Made by a program: the position numbers and the translations under genes. From assembly GCA_016271365.2 (NCBI GenBank), contig CM028129.1, forward strand, positions 457,946,501 to 458,010,500: DNA of 64,000 bases, given 5' to 3'. Shown here piece after piece: positions 10,880-22,764 of the stretch (position 1 is the stretch's first letter; every line of letters begins with the position of its first letter). The notes under the pieces are model-generated. The model had not been told where the DNA came from, did no database searches, and worked only from the letters and a program-made list of their open reading frames with translations. Source of the stretch: Neoceratodus forsteri. Its lineage: Eukaryota; Chordata; Ceratodontiformes; Ceratodontidae.

Positions 10880-13562
10880 AGTTCAAAACCCAATTTTTTT
10901 CATTTTTATATTTTATTTTTGTAAGCACAATGAGCATTACTGTCCATTTTCACATGTGACAAGTGTACAGAAAACATAAATATTACAATAGACATTACAC
11001 AGAATAAATACAACAAACATAGACATACTGAATGGAATAACCAGCATTACAGGACCTATGATGAAAAACAGGTGCATTTATTAGAATCATTAAGCCATTT
11101 TCGGAAAGTATTTTTTTTAAATACTGTTGAACAATTCAAAGTATATGAAGGGAGTGCATTAAACAGAAGAGGAGCTTTATATAGTAGTGACCTCTGACCA
11201 AGAGCTTTTTTAATGAGTGGAATGGTAAAGGTAAGTCTACTTTGGGATCTGGTCCCACTTCCATTTAAAGTCCTTGTAAACAGGGCATAGGTAGGCAGTG
11301 GTAACATACCTAGGGTATCCTAAAACAGAAAAAGTCCAGACTTAAACATACTCTATTATGAAATGATAAACAACCTGACAATTTCAAAAGTTCACATTGA
11401 TGGGTACGATAAGCTGACCCTAACATAAATTCAGAATTGAATTATAAGTAACCCTAAGCTTATCCATAATTTTGTCAGTGGTAGGAGTATAAATGATTAA
11501 GCCATAATCTAATAAATTTAACAATAAATGATGTGTTAAAAGTGTATGTTGCTCATTAGTCAAAAATGGTCTGACCCTATATAATAACCCAAGTCTTTGG
11601 TTTAAGGTTTTCTTGAGATATTTGATGTGGTGTTCAAAAGTCAAGAGGGGATCCAAAATATTTAAAGGTCTCAACTCATTTGATAAGTCAACTATGGGAT
11701 TTAAAGAAACAGCTTTCCTTCTGGGCCCCGTGAACAGCATCAGCTTGGTCTTTTTTGAGTTCAGCATCATGCACCTAGAGATGAGCCAGTTCTAAAAGTG
11801 GCTAAAATCATCCTGCACACTCACCATAGTGTAACAAGGATCATCAGCAACACTGAACAAAACTGCATCATCTGCATAAGTGTCATAGTTGTTTGGGTGC
11901 AACTTTGTGGTGCTAAATTCATTAAGAGTGAACAAATCAAGGGGCCCAGGATAGATCCATGTGGAACCCCACAACAGATCTCCCAAGAAGTAGAAGAAAT
12001 ACCTTCTGTTTTTGTTCTGTGACATCTGCTATTTAAGTAGTTTGAAAACCATGTGATGACATCTTGAGAAAAAGTAGTGCTACCTCTTGCGACACTGTCG
12101 ACCCGGGTTCGGGAACAAGCCCAGGCAGATGGAGGGTCGGATGGTAGAGGAGGCTTGAGCATCTGGCAGACTGCTCGTCTTCTCTGGGGAGGGATGGGGG
12201 CTGAGGTCCAGCACATGGCTGACCACTGGTGGAGGCCAGGGGAGTAGCATGCACCAGTGCCAAGAATTATGGATTGGGGCATGATGGATGTCAACGGTTG
12301 CACCTTGACATCTGGGCACATGTCATGCCCTCCAGAAAATGGAAAAATGAGCTCTTGGGGCACCAGGGAGACAGAGCACTGGTGCAGATCCAGTAACTCC
12401 CGCCTGCCTGTCCTGTCATTGGGGGACCAATCAGAGACTTTTGCGTGAAGGGCCCCACCTCGTAACCATCTGGAGGGTATAACCATGGCTCCATGGGGTT
12501 TCCTGCAGGTACAGGTAGGTAAAGGAAGTTGGGTAGACACCTTGGAAACTCCCAATGGTGTGGTGTTCTGGGATCTTGGGGGAGGAAAAATAGAAAGTTA
12601 AAAAAATATAGATATATGAAATTCAGACAAGACTACAGATAATAATGAATCTTTAACTAAGTCGAAGGCCTTGGTGAGGTCCACAAAAATTGCTACAACA
12701 GAGCACCCTTTATCAACAGCACTCTGAATGCAGCTGAAGACCCCCACCAAGGCCGTCTCAGTATTGTGTTTAGATTTAAAACCATGCTGAGACTCAGAAA
12801 GTAAATTGTAGCTATCAAGAAATTCTGTCGTCTGATCCAGAATAATCTTTTCCAAAATCTTGGAAAATTGGGCTAACAAAGAAATTGGGCGATAATTGGA
12901 CACATAAGATGGGTTTCCACTTTTTAGAATGGGTATTTTAGTAGCCAAGTTCCATATGGTGGTAAAGACTCCAGAACATAAAGAGAAATTAAAAATTACT
13001 GATAAAGGAAAAGAAAAGGAGTCACTCTCCAATTTAATGAATCTATAGTCAATATTATGAGCTATGGATGGCCTAGTATCCAGTTTTAGTATGTATTCTT
13101 TGATCTGATTAGGTGAAATGTTCTTAAAATGAAATTCAGGGTGGGATTCAGAATTTATATCTTGCAGATTAAATAAGGAAGCTGAGGATGGAGATATCCT
13201 GAAACTATCCAAATTACCAAGAAAGTCATTAAGGGTCTGAGAGACCTGTGCAGGATCACTTATAAGAAGATCACCAACTTCTAGTGTGATAGCTACATCC
13301 TTTTGTCCTCTCACTAAAAGGCTATTAAGGACTTGTAAAGTTTTTTAGGATTTCTGGCCAATTGTTTCTGCTCAGAGAAGCAAAACTGCTTTTTAACTCT
13401 CCTGATTTCCATTTATATTTATGTCTTAACATTTTATAATTTTGCATGGAACTAACATCCCTAATAACCTTATATTTTCTCCAGGCTATGTCCCAAGTTT
13501 TCATTAATTTTAAGAGGTCACCATAAATCCATTTATTTTTGTGTGCTTTAATCCTCATCTTC
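10880..13562 (-). pseudogene. LINE A (L2-like), reverse transcriptase part
   Basis: On the minus strand, fragments of a Jockey-superfamily LINE protein appear in order. A linker (KNKWIYGDLLKLMKTWDIAW, about 13540-13480) is followed by RT blocks with YRPISLLAQFSKILEKII, SQHGFKSKHNTETAL and FVDLTKAFD (13314-12640). Next come a GVPHGSILGP block (about 11970) and the catalytic YADD at 11867-11878. The thumb and C-terminal part includes KTKLMLFTGP and LLDYGLIIY (11770-11420), then LKVRSLLYKAPLLFNALP-like residues (11307-11056). The element would encode endonuclease/RT for target-primed reverse transcription. It is broken by frameshifts and by an insertion at 12070-12605. The endonuclease half is not adjacent; it appears to lie at 24266-25500. 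The AT-rich 3' end is near 10880-10920. Confidence 0.85.
12070..12605 (+). mobile_element. SINE-like insertion, relative of the element at 30358-30894
   Basis: Interrupts LINE A between FVDLTKAFD..SEFHI (13314-12613) and SQDVITWFSNYLNSR (12072-12030). Its sequence (ACCCGGGTTCGGGAAC, then GACTGCTCGTCTTCTCTGGGG, GGTGGAGGCCAGG) parallels the element at 30358-30894 in the same order, though diverged. The open frame spanning it (minus strand, 12555-11821) is a chance read-through. A tRNA-type B box may lie at GGGTTCGGGAAC. Exact ends are uncertain. Confidence 0.6.
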
Positions 13563-13576
13563 TTTTTATTTATTTA

Positions 13577-14290
13577 TGTAAATAAATAAATAATATTTTT
13601 CAAGTCAAACTACCTCTTGCTGAAAGCTGCAATACTGAACATAGGATCTGCAAGAAAGTGAGTTGTGCTCACAACAGAGGGAGGTGAACCTTACAATTGT
13701 CTTTGGTTTGTAGCAGATATTCTGCAGGTGGAGGCTACTTCTAACTGAAAGGTGAAATAAGGAACTTAGAATTACCAGGAAAAGACAGTCTTGTTACAAT
13801 TCTTAAGATTTTCAGTGCAGGAAGAGTTTAAAGCACAGCTGACTTATTTTGGCTGCTTTTTCAGAGCACAAACCACCAGGCTGTTTTGGGGCTGGGAGGT
13901 TTACCTGTGTCTGACTTGGATGTCTAGATTTTCTCTGTTTGATTAGCAGGGATTTTCTCTGTCAAATTGTTGTGTATGGTATCTTGCTGACAGGAAGGCA
14001 CTAATTGCAGTGGTGGGTCAGAGCTGTTAGCTGATTGTTTTGTGAGGGCACAGTTTAGGCCCAACCCCTTCCCACCCTCACCCCACCCACCCTGGAAATA
14101 CTTCCTTTATACCTGGGGTTCTGACATCATTTCCTCAAGAGTGCAAGGTGCATATCAATGTCATATCCTCTCTAGCACACAGCACTGAAAATATAAGCAT
14201 ACACATTGTATAATATATATATTTCTATACAACAAACCAATCACACACACAAACACACACACACACACAAAAATAAAAGAAAAGTACATA
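13577..14290 (+). other. Unassigned interval, possibly CR1 5' UTR
   Basis: Non-coding stretch between an AT-rich TAAATAAATAAATAAT tract and the first CR1 coding segment. It may be the 5' UTR of the CR1 that follows, since no other element boundary is seen. A CA-type microsatellite lies at 14241-14270. Confidence 0.35.
14241..14270. repeat. (CA)n microsatellite
   Basis: ACACACAC runs interrupted by AAAC just upstream of the CR1 ORF1 start. Confidence 0.85.
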
Positions 14291-14293
14291 ATC

Positions 14294-15243
14294 ATGTGGG
14301 GAGTAGTGCAATGTAATGGCTGTGGGGCAGCAGTCTTCTGGGAGTCTTTCTGGAGGCTGAGATGCTGCCCTATTTGCAGACAACTCTCTGCCCTGAGGGA
14401 GGAATTTGCCCATCTTCAGGCCACACTGGACAGCAGTAAGAGAACCTTCCCCCAGGCCAGACTGGATGGTAGGAAGGGAACCTCCCCCATCCAGGGAGCA
14501 CCAGCACCACCACCACTACCTCAGAGGTTGCAAAGAAAGCACAGCAGTTGGACCACAGTGGGATCAGGGAGGGCAAGGATGGTGGAACACAGGCACACCC
14601 AGTCAGTTGTTCCACTCCACAATCCATACACCATTCTGAGGGAGCACAGCTCCCCTATGGATGCACTCACAGAGGAGATTAAGGAGGCTGAGGACATCTG
14701 TCACAAGGGAGGCTCACAGGAAGGAGACAGAGGACACCACAAGGAAAGGAAGCAGCTCCTAGTGGGGGATTCAATTATTGGGGGCTAGAACTGGGGGTAG
14801 CAGGGAAAACTGAAGTAAGGTGCCTGCCTGGAGCCATGGCTTGGAGGGACAGGAAGTGCATCCTCAGGATCACAAGAACAGCTGTACAGGAGTCTGATCT
14901 GGATGTCGTTATCCACCTAGGGACAAATGACTTGGCTCAACATGAGATTAGAGCAGTGCAGAAGGACTTTGTAGAACTGGGGAAGGGCCTAAGACAAGTA
15001 GCACACACAGTATCCTTCTCAGAGGTGCTGCCTGTCAATGGCATGAGTGAGGCAAGGGTACTGCACCATGCAGTTTAATGAATGTTTGTAAAATGGTGTG
15101 GAGTACAGGGTTTGGCTTCATTGGGGACTGGGGTTCCACCTGGAGGACACCAGCCTATACTGGCAGGATGGTCTGCATCTGTCCAGGAAGGGAACAAGTC
15201 TTTTGAGCAATTGGTTTAAATGCTTCATTGGCAAGCTTTTAAA
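14294..15243 (+). pseudogene. CR1 ORF1: zinc-finger plus SGNH esterase domain, frameshifted
   Basis: The first segment (14294-14788) begins with a Cys-rich motif CNGCG..WRLRCCPICRQL, like the PHD/zinc-finger head of CR1 ORF1, followed by a Gln/Glu-rich low-complexity region. It ends in LLVGDSIIGG, the GDS block of SGNH-type esterases. After a frameshift, 14836-15078 carries VIHLGTNDLAQHE (GxND block). After another shift, about 15168-15190 encodes DGLHLSRKG, the block holding the catalytic Asp and His. Esterase domains are known in ORF1 of CR1-type LINEs, where the protein binds RNA and is thought to help the transposition complex. A stop after GDSIIGG and two shifts make this copy non-functional. 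It lies directly upstream of the ORF2 relic. Confidence 0.85.
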
Positions 15244-15389
15244 CTAGTCAAGGGGGGAGGCACTGATAAGCAGCAGGAAAATCCTAGCCTCTCCCTACAA
15301 AACAGGGTACTAAATGAGAAAAAGACTGAGGTAGAAAGGTCAGTGGTGGATGCTGCAACAGAAGGTAAAGCCATCAAAAAATGGAAAGC

Positions 15390-18115
15390 AATGAGTACCA
15401 ATGCCCGTAGTCTGAGTAACAAGCTTCCTGAATTAGTGGCCTTGATGGAGGAGGAACATCTGGATATCGTGGCAGTCACAGAAACATGGTTCGCACAAAA
15501 CCATGACTGGGATGTAAACATACCAGGATACACTATCTACAGGAGGGACAGAGAGGGTAAAAGAGGAGGAGGAGGAGTAGCTCTTTACATAAGGGAAAGG
15601 AATCAAAGCAACAGAACAAAAGGGAAAACAGGGAGGAGAAGAAGCACTGTGGGTAAATTTGGAGACCGGCAATGGCACCACAATCCGCACGGGGTTTGTA
15701 AACAGACCCCCTTCTCAGGGGGAGCAAATGGACAAGAAAATGATAGAAAGTATACTTAGTATGGCAAAAAAAGGAGAGATATTGCTGATGGGTGATCTGA
15801 ATATGCCAGATGTTAGCTGGAGTGCAGTTGCAGCAGCCACTTCGAAGAGTGGGGTTATTCTAGATGCCGTACAGGGGGCATGCCTTAGACAACTAGTATT
15901 GAGCCCACTCGAGAGGGAGCAATCTTAGACCTGGTTCTCTCAAATGGAGATGAAGAGAGGATCACAGATGTAGAAGTGGTAGCCATCTGGAAACTAGTGA
16001 CCATCGAACAGTATGGTTCACAATAAACACAGCAATAGAGTCAAGCCACAAAGGCAAAGGTACTGGACTTTAGGAGGCTGACTTTGCCAAAATGGGTGAG
16101 TGCCTAAGGAATGCACTAGCAAATGGGCAGGAAGGAGGGATGGAAGAACAATGGGGAATAATAAAACTGCCATTAAAGAGGTAACAAGCCTTTGTGTGAA
16201 GCAAATAAACAAAACTAAATGATGTAAGAAACCACTATGGTTCTCAAAGGAAGTGGCAGTGAAGGTTCAAGAGAAAAAGAAAGCTTCAGGAAGTACAAAG
16301 AATCACAGAAGGAGCAGGACAGAGAACTGTATCAGTTAAAGCAAAAGTAAGCTGGGAAGGCAGTCAGAACAGCAAAGGCCCAAACCGAGGAAAAGATAGC
16401 CAACTCAGTTAAGAAGGATAAAACCTTTATAGATACATCAGGAGCCAAGAAGGAAGACCAAGGAGGGATAGTGAGGCTTAATGGGGGTGGGCAGAGGGTG
16501 ACTGTGAAAAGGCAGAGATACTAAACAAATATTTTTGCTCAGTATTTACAAATGAAGAGGGAGGTACCTAAACTAAACAACAGAAACACTCTGGATACAG
16601 AAGTTGATACCAGCCCATTTACAGAAGAAAGGGTTCTGAAAGAACTCTCAAAACTGAAGGTGGACAAAGCAATGGGGCCTGATGGGATTCATCTCAGAAT
16701 TCTAAAAGAACTAAGGGTAGAATTAGTGACACCACTGACTACCCTGTTTAACAAATCATGGGAGGATGGGGTGGTACCCGAGGACTGGAGGAGGGCAAAT
16801 GTGATTCCCCTTCACAAAAGTGGGAGCAAGGCAGAAGCAGGAAACTACAGACCTGTTAGTTTAACCTCAGTGATAGGGAAAATGATGGAATCACTTCTGA
16901 AGGAAAGAATTGTTGAGTATCTGGAGGCCAGAGGGGCACAGGACCCAAGGCAGCATGGATTCACAGCAGGAAGGTCAAGACAGACAAATCTGATAGATTT
17001 CTTTGACTGGGTGACCAAAGTAGTAGATCAGGGAGGGGCTGTGGACATGGCCTACCTAGACATTAGCAAGGCATTTGACACAGTCCCACACAAAAGATTA
17101 ATATACAAGTTATCTAGCCTGGGAGTGGGTCCCAAGATGACAGCCTGGGTAAAAAATTGGCTGGAGAATAGGACACAGAGAGTAATAGCAAATGGAGTCC
17201 ACTCTGAAGAAAGGGGGGTTACTAGTGGGGTACCGCAGGGTTCAGTATTAGGACCGGTCCTCTTCAATGTCTTTATAAGTGACATTGCAGATGGACTGGA
17301 AGGAAAATATGTCTCTTTGCAGATGACACAAAGATCTGCAACAGAGTTGATGCACAAGGTGGGGTGGAAAGGATGAAAAGGGACTTGGCAAGGTTAGAGG
17401 AATGGTCAAATGTATGGCAGCTTAGATTCAATGCTAAGAAGTGCAGGTAATGCACCTGGGAAACAAAAACCCAGGGAAGAGTACACAATGGGGGTGAGAT
17501 ACTAACAGCAACAAAATGAAAAGGACCTGAGGTAGTCATATCAGATGACCTAAGGTGGGCAAGCAATGTGAGAGGGCATCAAGGAGGGCTGGGGGATACT
17601 GGGATGCATAGGGAGAGGTATCACCAGTAGAAAACAGGAAGTTATTATCCTCTGTACAGACAGCTGGTCAGACCCCATCTGGAGTACTGCGTGCAGTTCT
17701 GGAGACCCAGTCCTCGAAAGACATAGACAGGATGGAAGCTGTCCAGAGGAGGGGCAGCTAAAATGGTGCAGGGTCTGCACCAGAAGACATATGAAGAGAG
17801 ACTTAAGGAGCTTAATATGTATAGCCTTGAGGAAAGGAGGGAGAGGGGGGACATGATAGAAACTTTCAAGTACCTCAAGGGAATCAACAAAGTCCAAGAG
17901 GGTAGCATCTTTCAAAAACAGAGATGTGCAAGAACAAGGGGGTACAATTTGAAGATAGAGGAGGGCGGCTCAGAGGTAATTTAAGGAAGTATTTTTTCAC
18001 AGAGAGGGTTGTGGATGCATGGAACGGCCTTCCAGAGGAGGTTGTGGAGTCAAAAACAGTGGTGGAATTCAAGCATGCATGGGACAGTCATAAGGCAATT
18101 CTAAGGGTGGGGTAG
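15390..18115 (+). pseudogene. CR1 ORF2: AP endonuclease and reverse transcriptase, frameshifted
   Basis: The endonuclease begins STNARSLSNKLPELVALMEE and VTETWF (15390-15490), continues GGGGVALYIRE, and after a shift shows GDLNMPDVSW (about 15797-15826). A degraded SDHRTV-like block follows near 15990. RT runs in one long frame (16552-17376): [67 protein letters not shown] and [16 protein letters not shown]. The catalytic FADD at 17316-17327 is out of frame, one base off from the preceding RT frame. The C-terminal region (YLKGINKVQEGSIF, then RKYFFTERVVDAWNGLPEEV, 17763-18115) follows. It would encode the nicking endonuclease and RT of target-primed retrotransposition. Clade CR1 is supported by the protein motifs and the 3' tail. 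Confidence 0.93.
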
Positions 18116-18237
18116 GAAGAAGTAGGCTGCTGGTTAACTAGGATCTGCAGCTTATCCATTAGGCAGGGAAATGGGCAGACTGGGTGGGTCAAGCAGTCCT
18201 TATCTGCCGTCAAATTCTATGTTTCTATGTTTCTATT

Positions 18238-21200
18238 TAAGAGTTTTACCAGGAAGATAAGCTAAGTGGAGGACCACTCAATTCCAGATGCATCCTGGGG
18301 GAAGGGGAAGAGGAGCAATAATACAGATATATAATAGATAAACATTTGCAGATAGTACAAGTGACATTGAACCTATATTTACAGAGTACAGAGCTCCCAA
18401 GGCTGAGAGGGGTAGCGGTCAAAAGAGACAATAATAGAACACAAATTATAGATGGTACTAGTGTCGTGGAACCAGAGTACTGGTTACAGAGCAAGCAGCA
18501 TTAACCTAAGCATATGGCTCATTTGACCTTAATAACACTACACAAGGCTGGAAGAGCCAGGAGAGGAGAGGAGACTGCAGCAGGACCCCCTTGGTAAGTT
18601 AACAACCTCGTCCCCTTTCTCAGGGCTAGGCATGCAGAGAGTGCATGTAGCTGGTGTACTGGCCCCTTGCTTGTGCTAGGTGCATGTAAATCTGGTGGAG
18701 AAGTGAGTATTTAGGAGGAGGTTGAGATGCTGAGAGTTTGTGGTATGTCTAATGTTGGCAGGCAAAGCATTCCAAAGTTTGGGCATGTGATATTTGAAAG
18801 CAGCTTGACCTTTGGATGAGCCCACAAATGGGACATGAAAAAGCCTGGAGTCAGTGCTCCTGACTGAGTATGCTGGTGGTGCGTGGATTGAGAGGGCAGA
18901 TTTGAGGTAGAGGAAGGGACTGAGTCCAGTATTTAGCTGTGGTCCTAGCACAGTGAACTTGCCTATGGGTCTGGAGTGAGGGCAGGGCTAGGGATTTGTA
19001 GAGTCGCAGTGGTGAGTCATTGGGGGGCATTCCAGGATGAAGTGTCAGAAGGAGTGGAAGAGTGTGTCAAGACTGGCTAGGGAGGAGAGAGGAGCAGCGC
19101 CGTAGACTACGTCGCCATAGTCAAGTAACGGTAGAATCATCTTTTGGACAATTTCCTTCCGGGACGATGGAGGGATGCATCCCTTGTTGTGATATAAGGC
19201 ACCAAGTTTAGGATGCAGTTTCTTGTGAATTGATTCAATGTGCATGGAGAAATCAAGGTGCTGGTAGAGCCAGACCCCTAAGTATTTGAAGGAGGTGCAT
19301 GCCTGTAGGGGGATCCCATCAATGGTGTGGTAGATGCGGGGGCAGAGAGTTGGGAGAGTCTTGGCTGTGAGCCGAAGGTCAGAGAGATGGTTTTATTGGT
19401 ATTAAGGAACAGCTGGTTGGAACGGAACCAGTGCTGAACAGCATTGAAATTGTGTTGTAGTATAGAGACCACTTCAGTGGCGGAGTTGCCTGTTACATAC
19501 AGTACAGTGTCATCAGTGTACATGTCGATGGATGTGAGTGGGCAGGCTGACAGATGATCATTTAAGAAAACAAAGAAAAGTACCAGACCCAGGACTGATC
19601 CTTGGGAGACACCAGTAGTGACTGGCAGGGGGTTAGAGGTGTGTGGGCCAATTTTTACAGATTGATATCTGCCTGCCAGGTATGAATGAAACCAGCTGGT
19701 GGCAGGACCAGAGAGTCCGTCATCCTTTCATTTGGTTAGTAGCAGGGAGTAGGAGACAGTATCAAAGGCATTTGCTAGGTCAATGAAAATGGCTGAGGTG
19801 ATGTGCCCTTTATCCATGCCGGTGAGGATGGCATCGGTGAGCCTTAGTAGGGAGGTGATGGTTGAGTTCAATTTCCAAAAACCAGACTGATAGGGGGTGA
19901 AGAAGGAGGAAGCATCTAGAAAGGAGGAGAGTTGGGCAAGTACAAGGTGTTCCTGAAGTTTAGCCAGAATGGGGAGGAGGGAGATGGGGCGGTAATTACC
20001 CGGCAAGGAGGAATCGCCACCTTTGGGGAGGGGGATAACTACTGCATGCTTCCAGTCAGCTGGGATAGCAGCTAGTGAAAAAGAGAGATTGAAAAGGTCG
20101 GCCAGCAGGGCAGCGATGGCAGGAGCCAACAGGTGTAGCATTTTGGCATCCAGTCCAGTGAGGCATTTTCCTTAGTTGGGATTGAGTGCCGTAGTGCTTT
20201 TAACACTTCAGCCAGGGAGACCAGGTGAAAAGAGAAACTGGAGGACTGGGAGGTGGGGGGCATTAGTGGGGAAGTGCTCGGGGGTGCAGGAGAGCTCATA
20301 GGAGAGAGGCCTTGCAGCTGGTGAAGAAGGTATTGAAGGCAGAGGCCACTTCATCAAGTTCCGAGATGGTAGAGCCTTGGATGGTTAGGGTCAGGGTCAG
20401 TGGCTGGACAGGGAGGGAGAGTAGGGATTTGATAGTTTTCCAGAATTTCGTTGGGTGATTGAGGTTTGAGTTGAAAGCTGTCTTGAAGTAATTCATTTTG
20501 GCCTGTCGTATAAGTTTAGTGCAGGAGTTAAAGAGTGCTCAGTAAAGCTGAAGTGACAATTGGGTGCCAATCACTCCTTCAAATGAAAACCAGCTCCAGA
20601 ATTACCAGGGGATGAAAGCCACAACTGTTCCAGATCCTCCGCTTCTGGAAAGCCATTGGCCAGCGTTCATTCGCCTACAGGGCACCCACTTGGTTTAACG
20701 GTCTTGCCAATGATACTATCAATACCACTGGGCTAGGGGCCTTCAAATCCGGGCTCCGAAACACCCTGGTTGCTTCCAGCATCTATGACTGCCATGGATA
20801 ACGCTATGCAACACCGCTCCACTGCTGCTCTCCCATACCTAGCTCCTTTACATAATGCACTTGCCCTAGTTGGCCTCTGTCCCATCCTCTCTTCGCATCT
20901 CACAATGCCACCAGCCTGGCTGCTCTCACCCCACCCCTCTCCCCTTCTCCATATCCTTACCTTACCCCACTCCTCTCCTATCTCCTCATTTTTCTTACCT
21001 CCCACTTTCTGACCCACCCCTTTCATTCTACCACCTCCTTTCCACCTTTTTTAGCCTCTTTCTTTCCATTTTTCCCTCACCCTTGTCTGTTCGAATTTAA
21101 CTTGTAATCCTGTACCCTTATTTGTGAAACAAAAGTCTATTGTTACTTGATACCAATGTCTTGACGTGGAACCTTTGTAAAAGAGCCCTGGGCTCAAAGG

Positions 21201-22764
21201 TAACTTGTAATCCTAGAATCGAAATAAATAAAAAAATAAAAGTTGCCTTGTATGTTTTCCATGCCTGGTCCCTGGTGTCGAATTGGTTATCGATAGAGGC
21301 AGAGACCCAGGATAGGTGGGTGCCCCAACCCTTTTCCTTCTGAGGGGGTGCATGGATGTCTCACACTGTGAGGAATCTGGTCTTAAATATTTTGAGGTCA
21401 AAGTCAATCAAAGAGACCTTAGGGATGAAGGACCAGTCAACATGTACCAGGTCATATTTATTATGTATTTGCTTTTGGTAACTGGATGAGTGCACTAGGC
21501 ATAAAAATGCCTATTTTCAGGCATGACCTGGGAGGATACAAGTGGAAACACATGAGTATACATGTGACGCAGCCCATGAGATATGAGATATGTAACATAG
21601 TGAGGAGGATGATCACATAGAATCAACTGTAGGTATGGAGAAACATTCTTCTAAACATTCTTCAGCATGATTACAAACAATACAGTTTTGACAGTCAAAA
21701 GAAAAGCAAGAAGTGCGGAAAAAATATGTGAGAAAAATTGACATTTTAAGCATCTACAATATACAATAAGTGCCATTATGTGGCCAGTAGGCATTAGGGA
21801 GAGAAGAAAACAGAGGGGAGAGGAGACAGGAGAGTGGAGGGAAAGCAGAGGAAAAGGGTGAGAGATGATAGAGAGAATTAAAGAATGGTAATGAGAGAGA
21901 AGGAGCATGGATGCTAACTCTAGAGATTTGTAGGGTCTAGTGAGCAATGTCCTTGAAGGAGGTGCGATGGGCCTGTATACTTTCCTGACCATATAGATAA
22001 TATGGTGGTCACTTAGGGAGTCTGGGAGCAGACCAACTTTAATAATTCTATGGGGTGTGAGGTAAGGGCCCATTCTAGGAGGGAGTGGTTCTGCGTTTTA
22101 TGGCTTAGGCGAGTGGGTTGGGAGATTTGTTGGGTGAGGTTTAGAGCATTTATTTTGCTGTGCAGCTTGGAGCTGTTATTGGTAAGCCAATTGAAGTTGA
22201 AATCACCGAGGATATGTAGCTTGCCTGCTGTTGTTGATGACTTTAGTGTGTCCAGATGGTCATGGATGATGGGCAGGGGGGTGACAGGGGCACAGTAGGA
22301 GCCAGCAACATACACTGGGGCTGAGCATGGGAGTGATAGTTTGATTAGTAATGAGTCTATAGCTGGTGGAAGTGAGGGTAGCTGGACTGGGGTGAAATGA
22401 AGCCTGGCACAGATGTACATGGCAATGTCTCCACCTCTTTTTTTGCCCTGGTGGTCGTGTCTAATGAGCGAGTAGCCAGGAATAGTTAATTCAGCATCCA
22501 AGTGGTTGGGCTTCAGCCATGTCTCAGAGATGATCAGGACAACTGGGCGTATTGATAGGATGAGTGGTTGCAGAGCAGTTAATTTGTTTAGAATGCTGCA
22601 GATGTTGAGGTGCACTACTTTAAGACCTCTGGGGAGAGTAATCGGTACAGTGGGATTGGGAGGGTGAGGTCCAGGGTTTGTTTCAATGTCCCTTGCCAGT
22701 AGGAATAGCAGCACAATAAGCTATTTAGTTTTGATCCAGGACCATTTGGGCCTGTGGATGGAAT
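18238..22764 (-). pseudogene. LINE B (L2-like) ORF2 relic with N-terminal 2A-like motif
   Basis: On the minus strand the protein starts near 22714 with a hydrophobic leader and DIETNPGP (22667-22690), the full consensus of a 2A ribosome-skipping motif. The endonuclease follows: KVVHLNICSILNKL, ISETWL, IPGYSLIRHD, ILGDFNFNW (22610-22150), with an SDHHI-like block near 22010. RT follows with HAVVIPLPKGGDSSLPGNYR, IFIDLANAFDTV (20141-19740), then YTDD at 19509-19520 (Ala to Thr in YADD). A C-terminal block with YHMPKLWNALPANIRHTTN ends near 18676. The product would be the EN/RT polyprotein of an L2/CR1-group LINE. Frameshifts and a LINE tail inserted at about 20540-21241 break it. Confidence 0.87.
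20540..21241 (+). mobile_element. 5'-truncated LINE 3' end inserted in LINE B
   Basis: Plus-strand sequence encodes the last LINE residues RSFAYRAPTWFNGLANDT and FKSGLRNTLVASSIYDCHG (20660-20795). A C/T-rich 3' UTR and a tail ATAAATAAAAAAATAAAAG follow. LINE B resumes on the minus strand on both sides, so this is a later insertion. Similar C-terminal blocks occur in the L2-like families here. Target duplication not resolved. Confidence 0.75.

Larger units (their letters stand above)
14294..18236 (+). mobile_element. Near-complete CR1 LINE
   Basis: ORF1 and ORF2 relics are followed by a 3' UTR ending in GGGCAGACTGGGTGGGTCAA, CTTATCTGCCGTCA and the terminal TATGTTTCTATGTTTCTAT. It appears inserted into the AT-rich 3' tail of LINE B: B sequence resumes immediately after 18236, and TTTATTTATTTAT remains at 13563-13576. 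Both ORFs are broken, so it is not autonomous. Confidence 0.88.

Noticed and set aside
11821..12555. 244-residue minus-strand open frame
   Set aside because: It is a read-through of the SINE-like insertion into LINE A sequence; the two halves have different origins.
16552..17376. CR1 RT segment as a functional host or LINE gene
   Set aside because: The catalytic FADD is out of frame with this segment, and the upstream endonuclease is broken.
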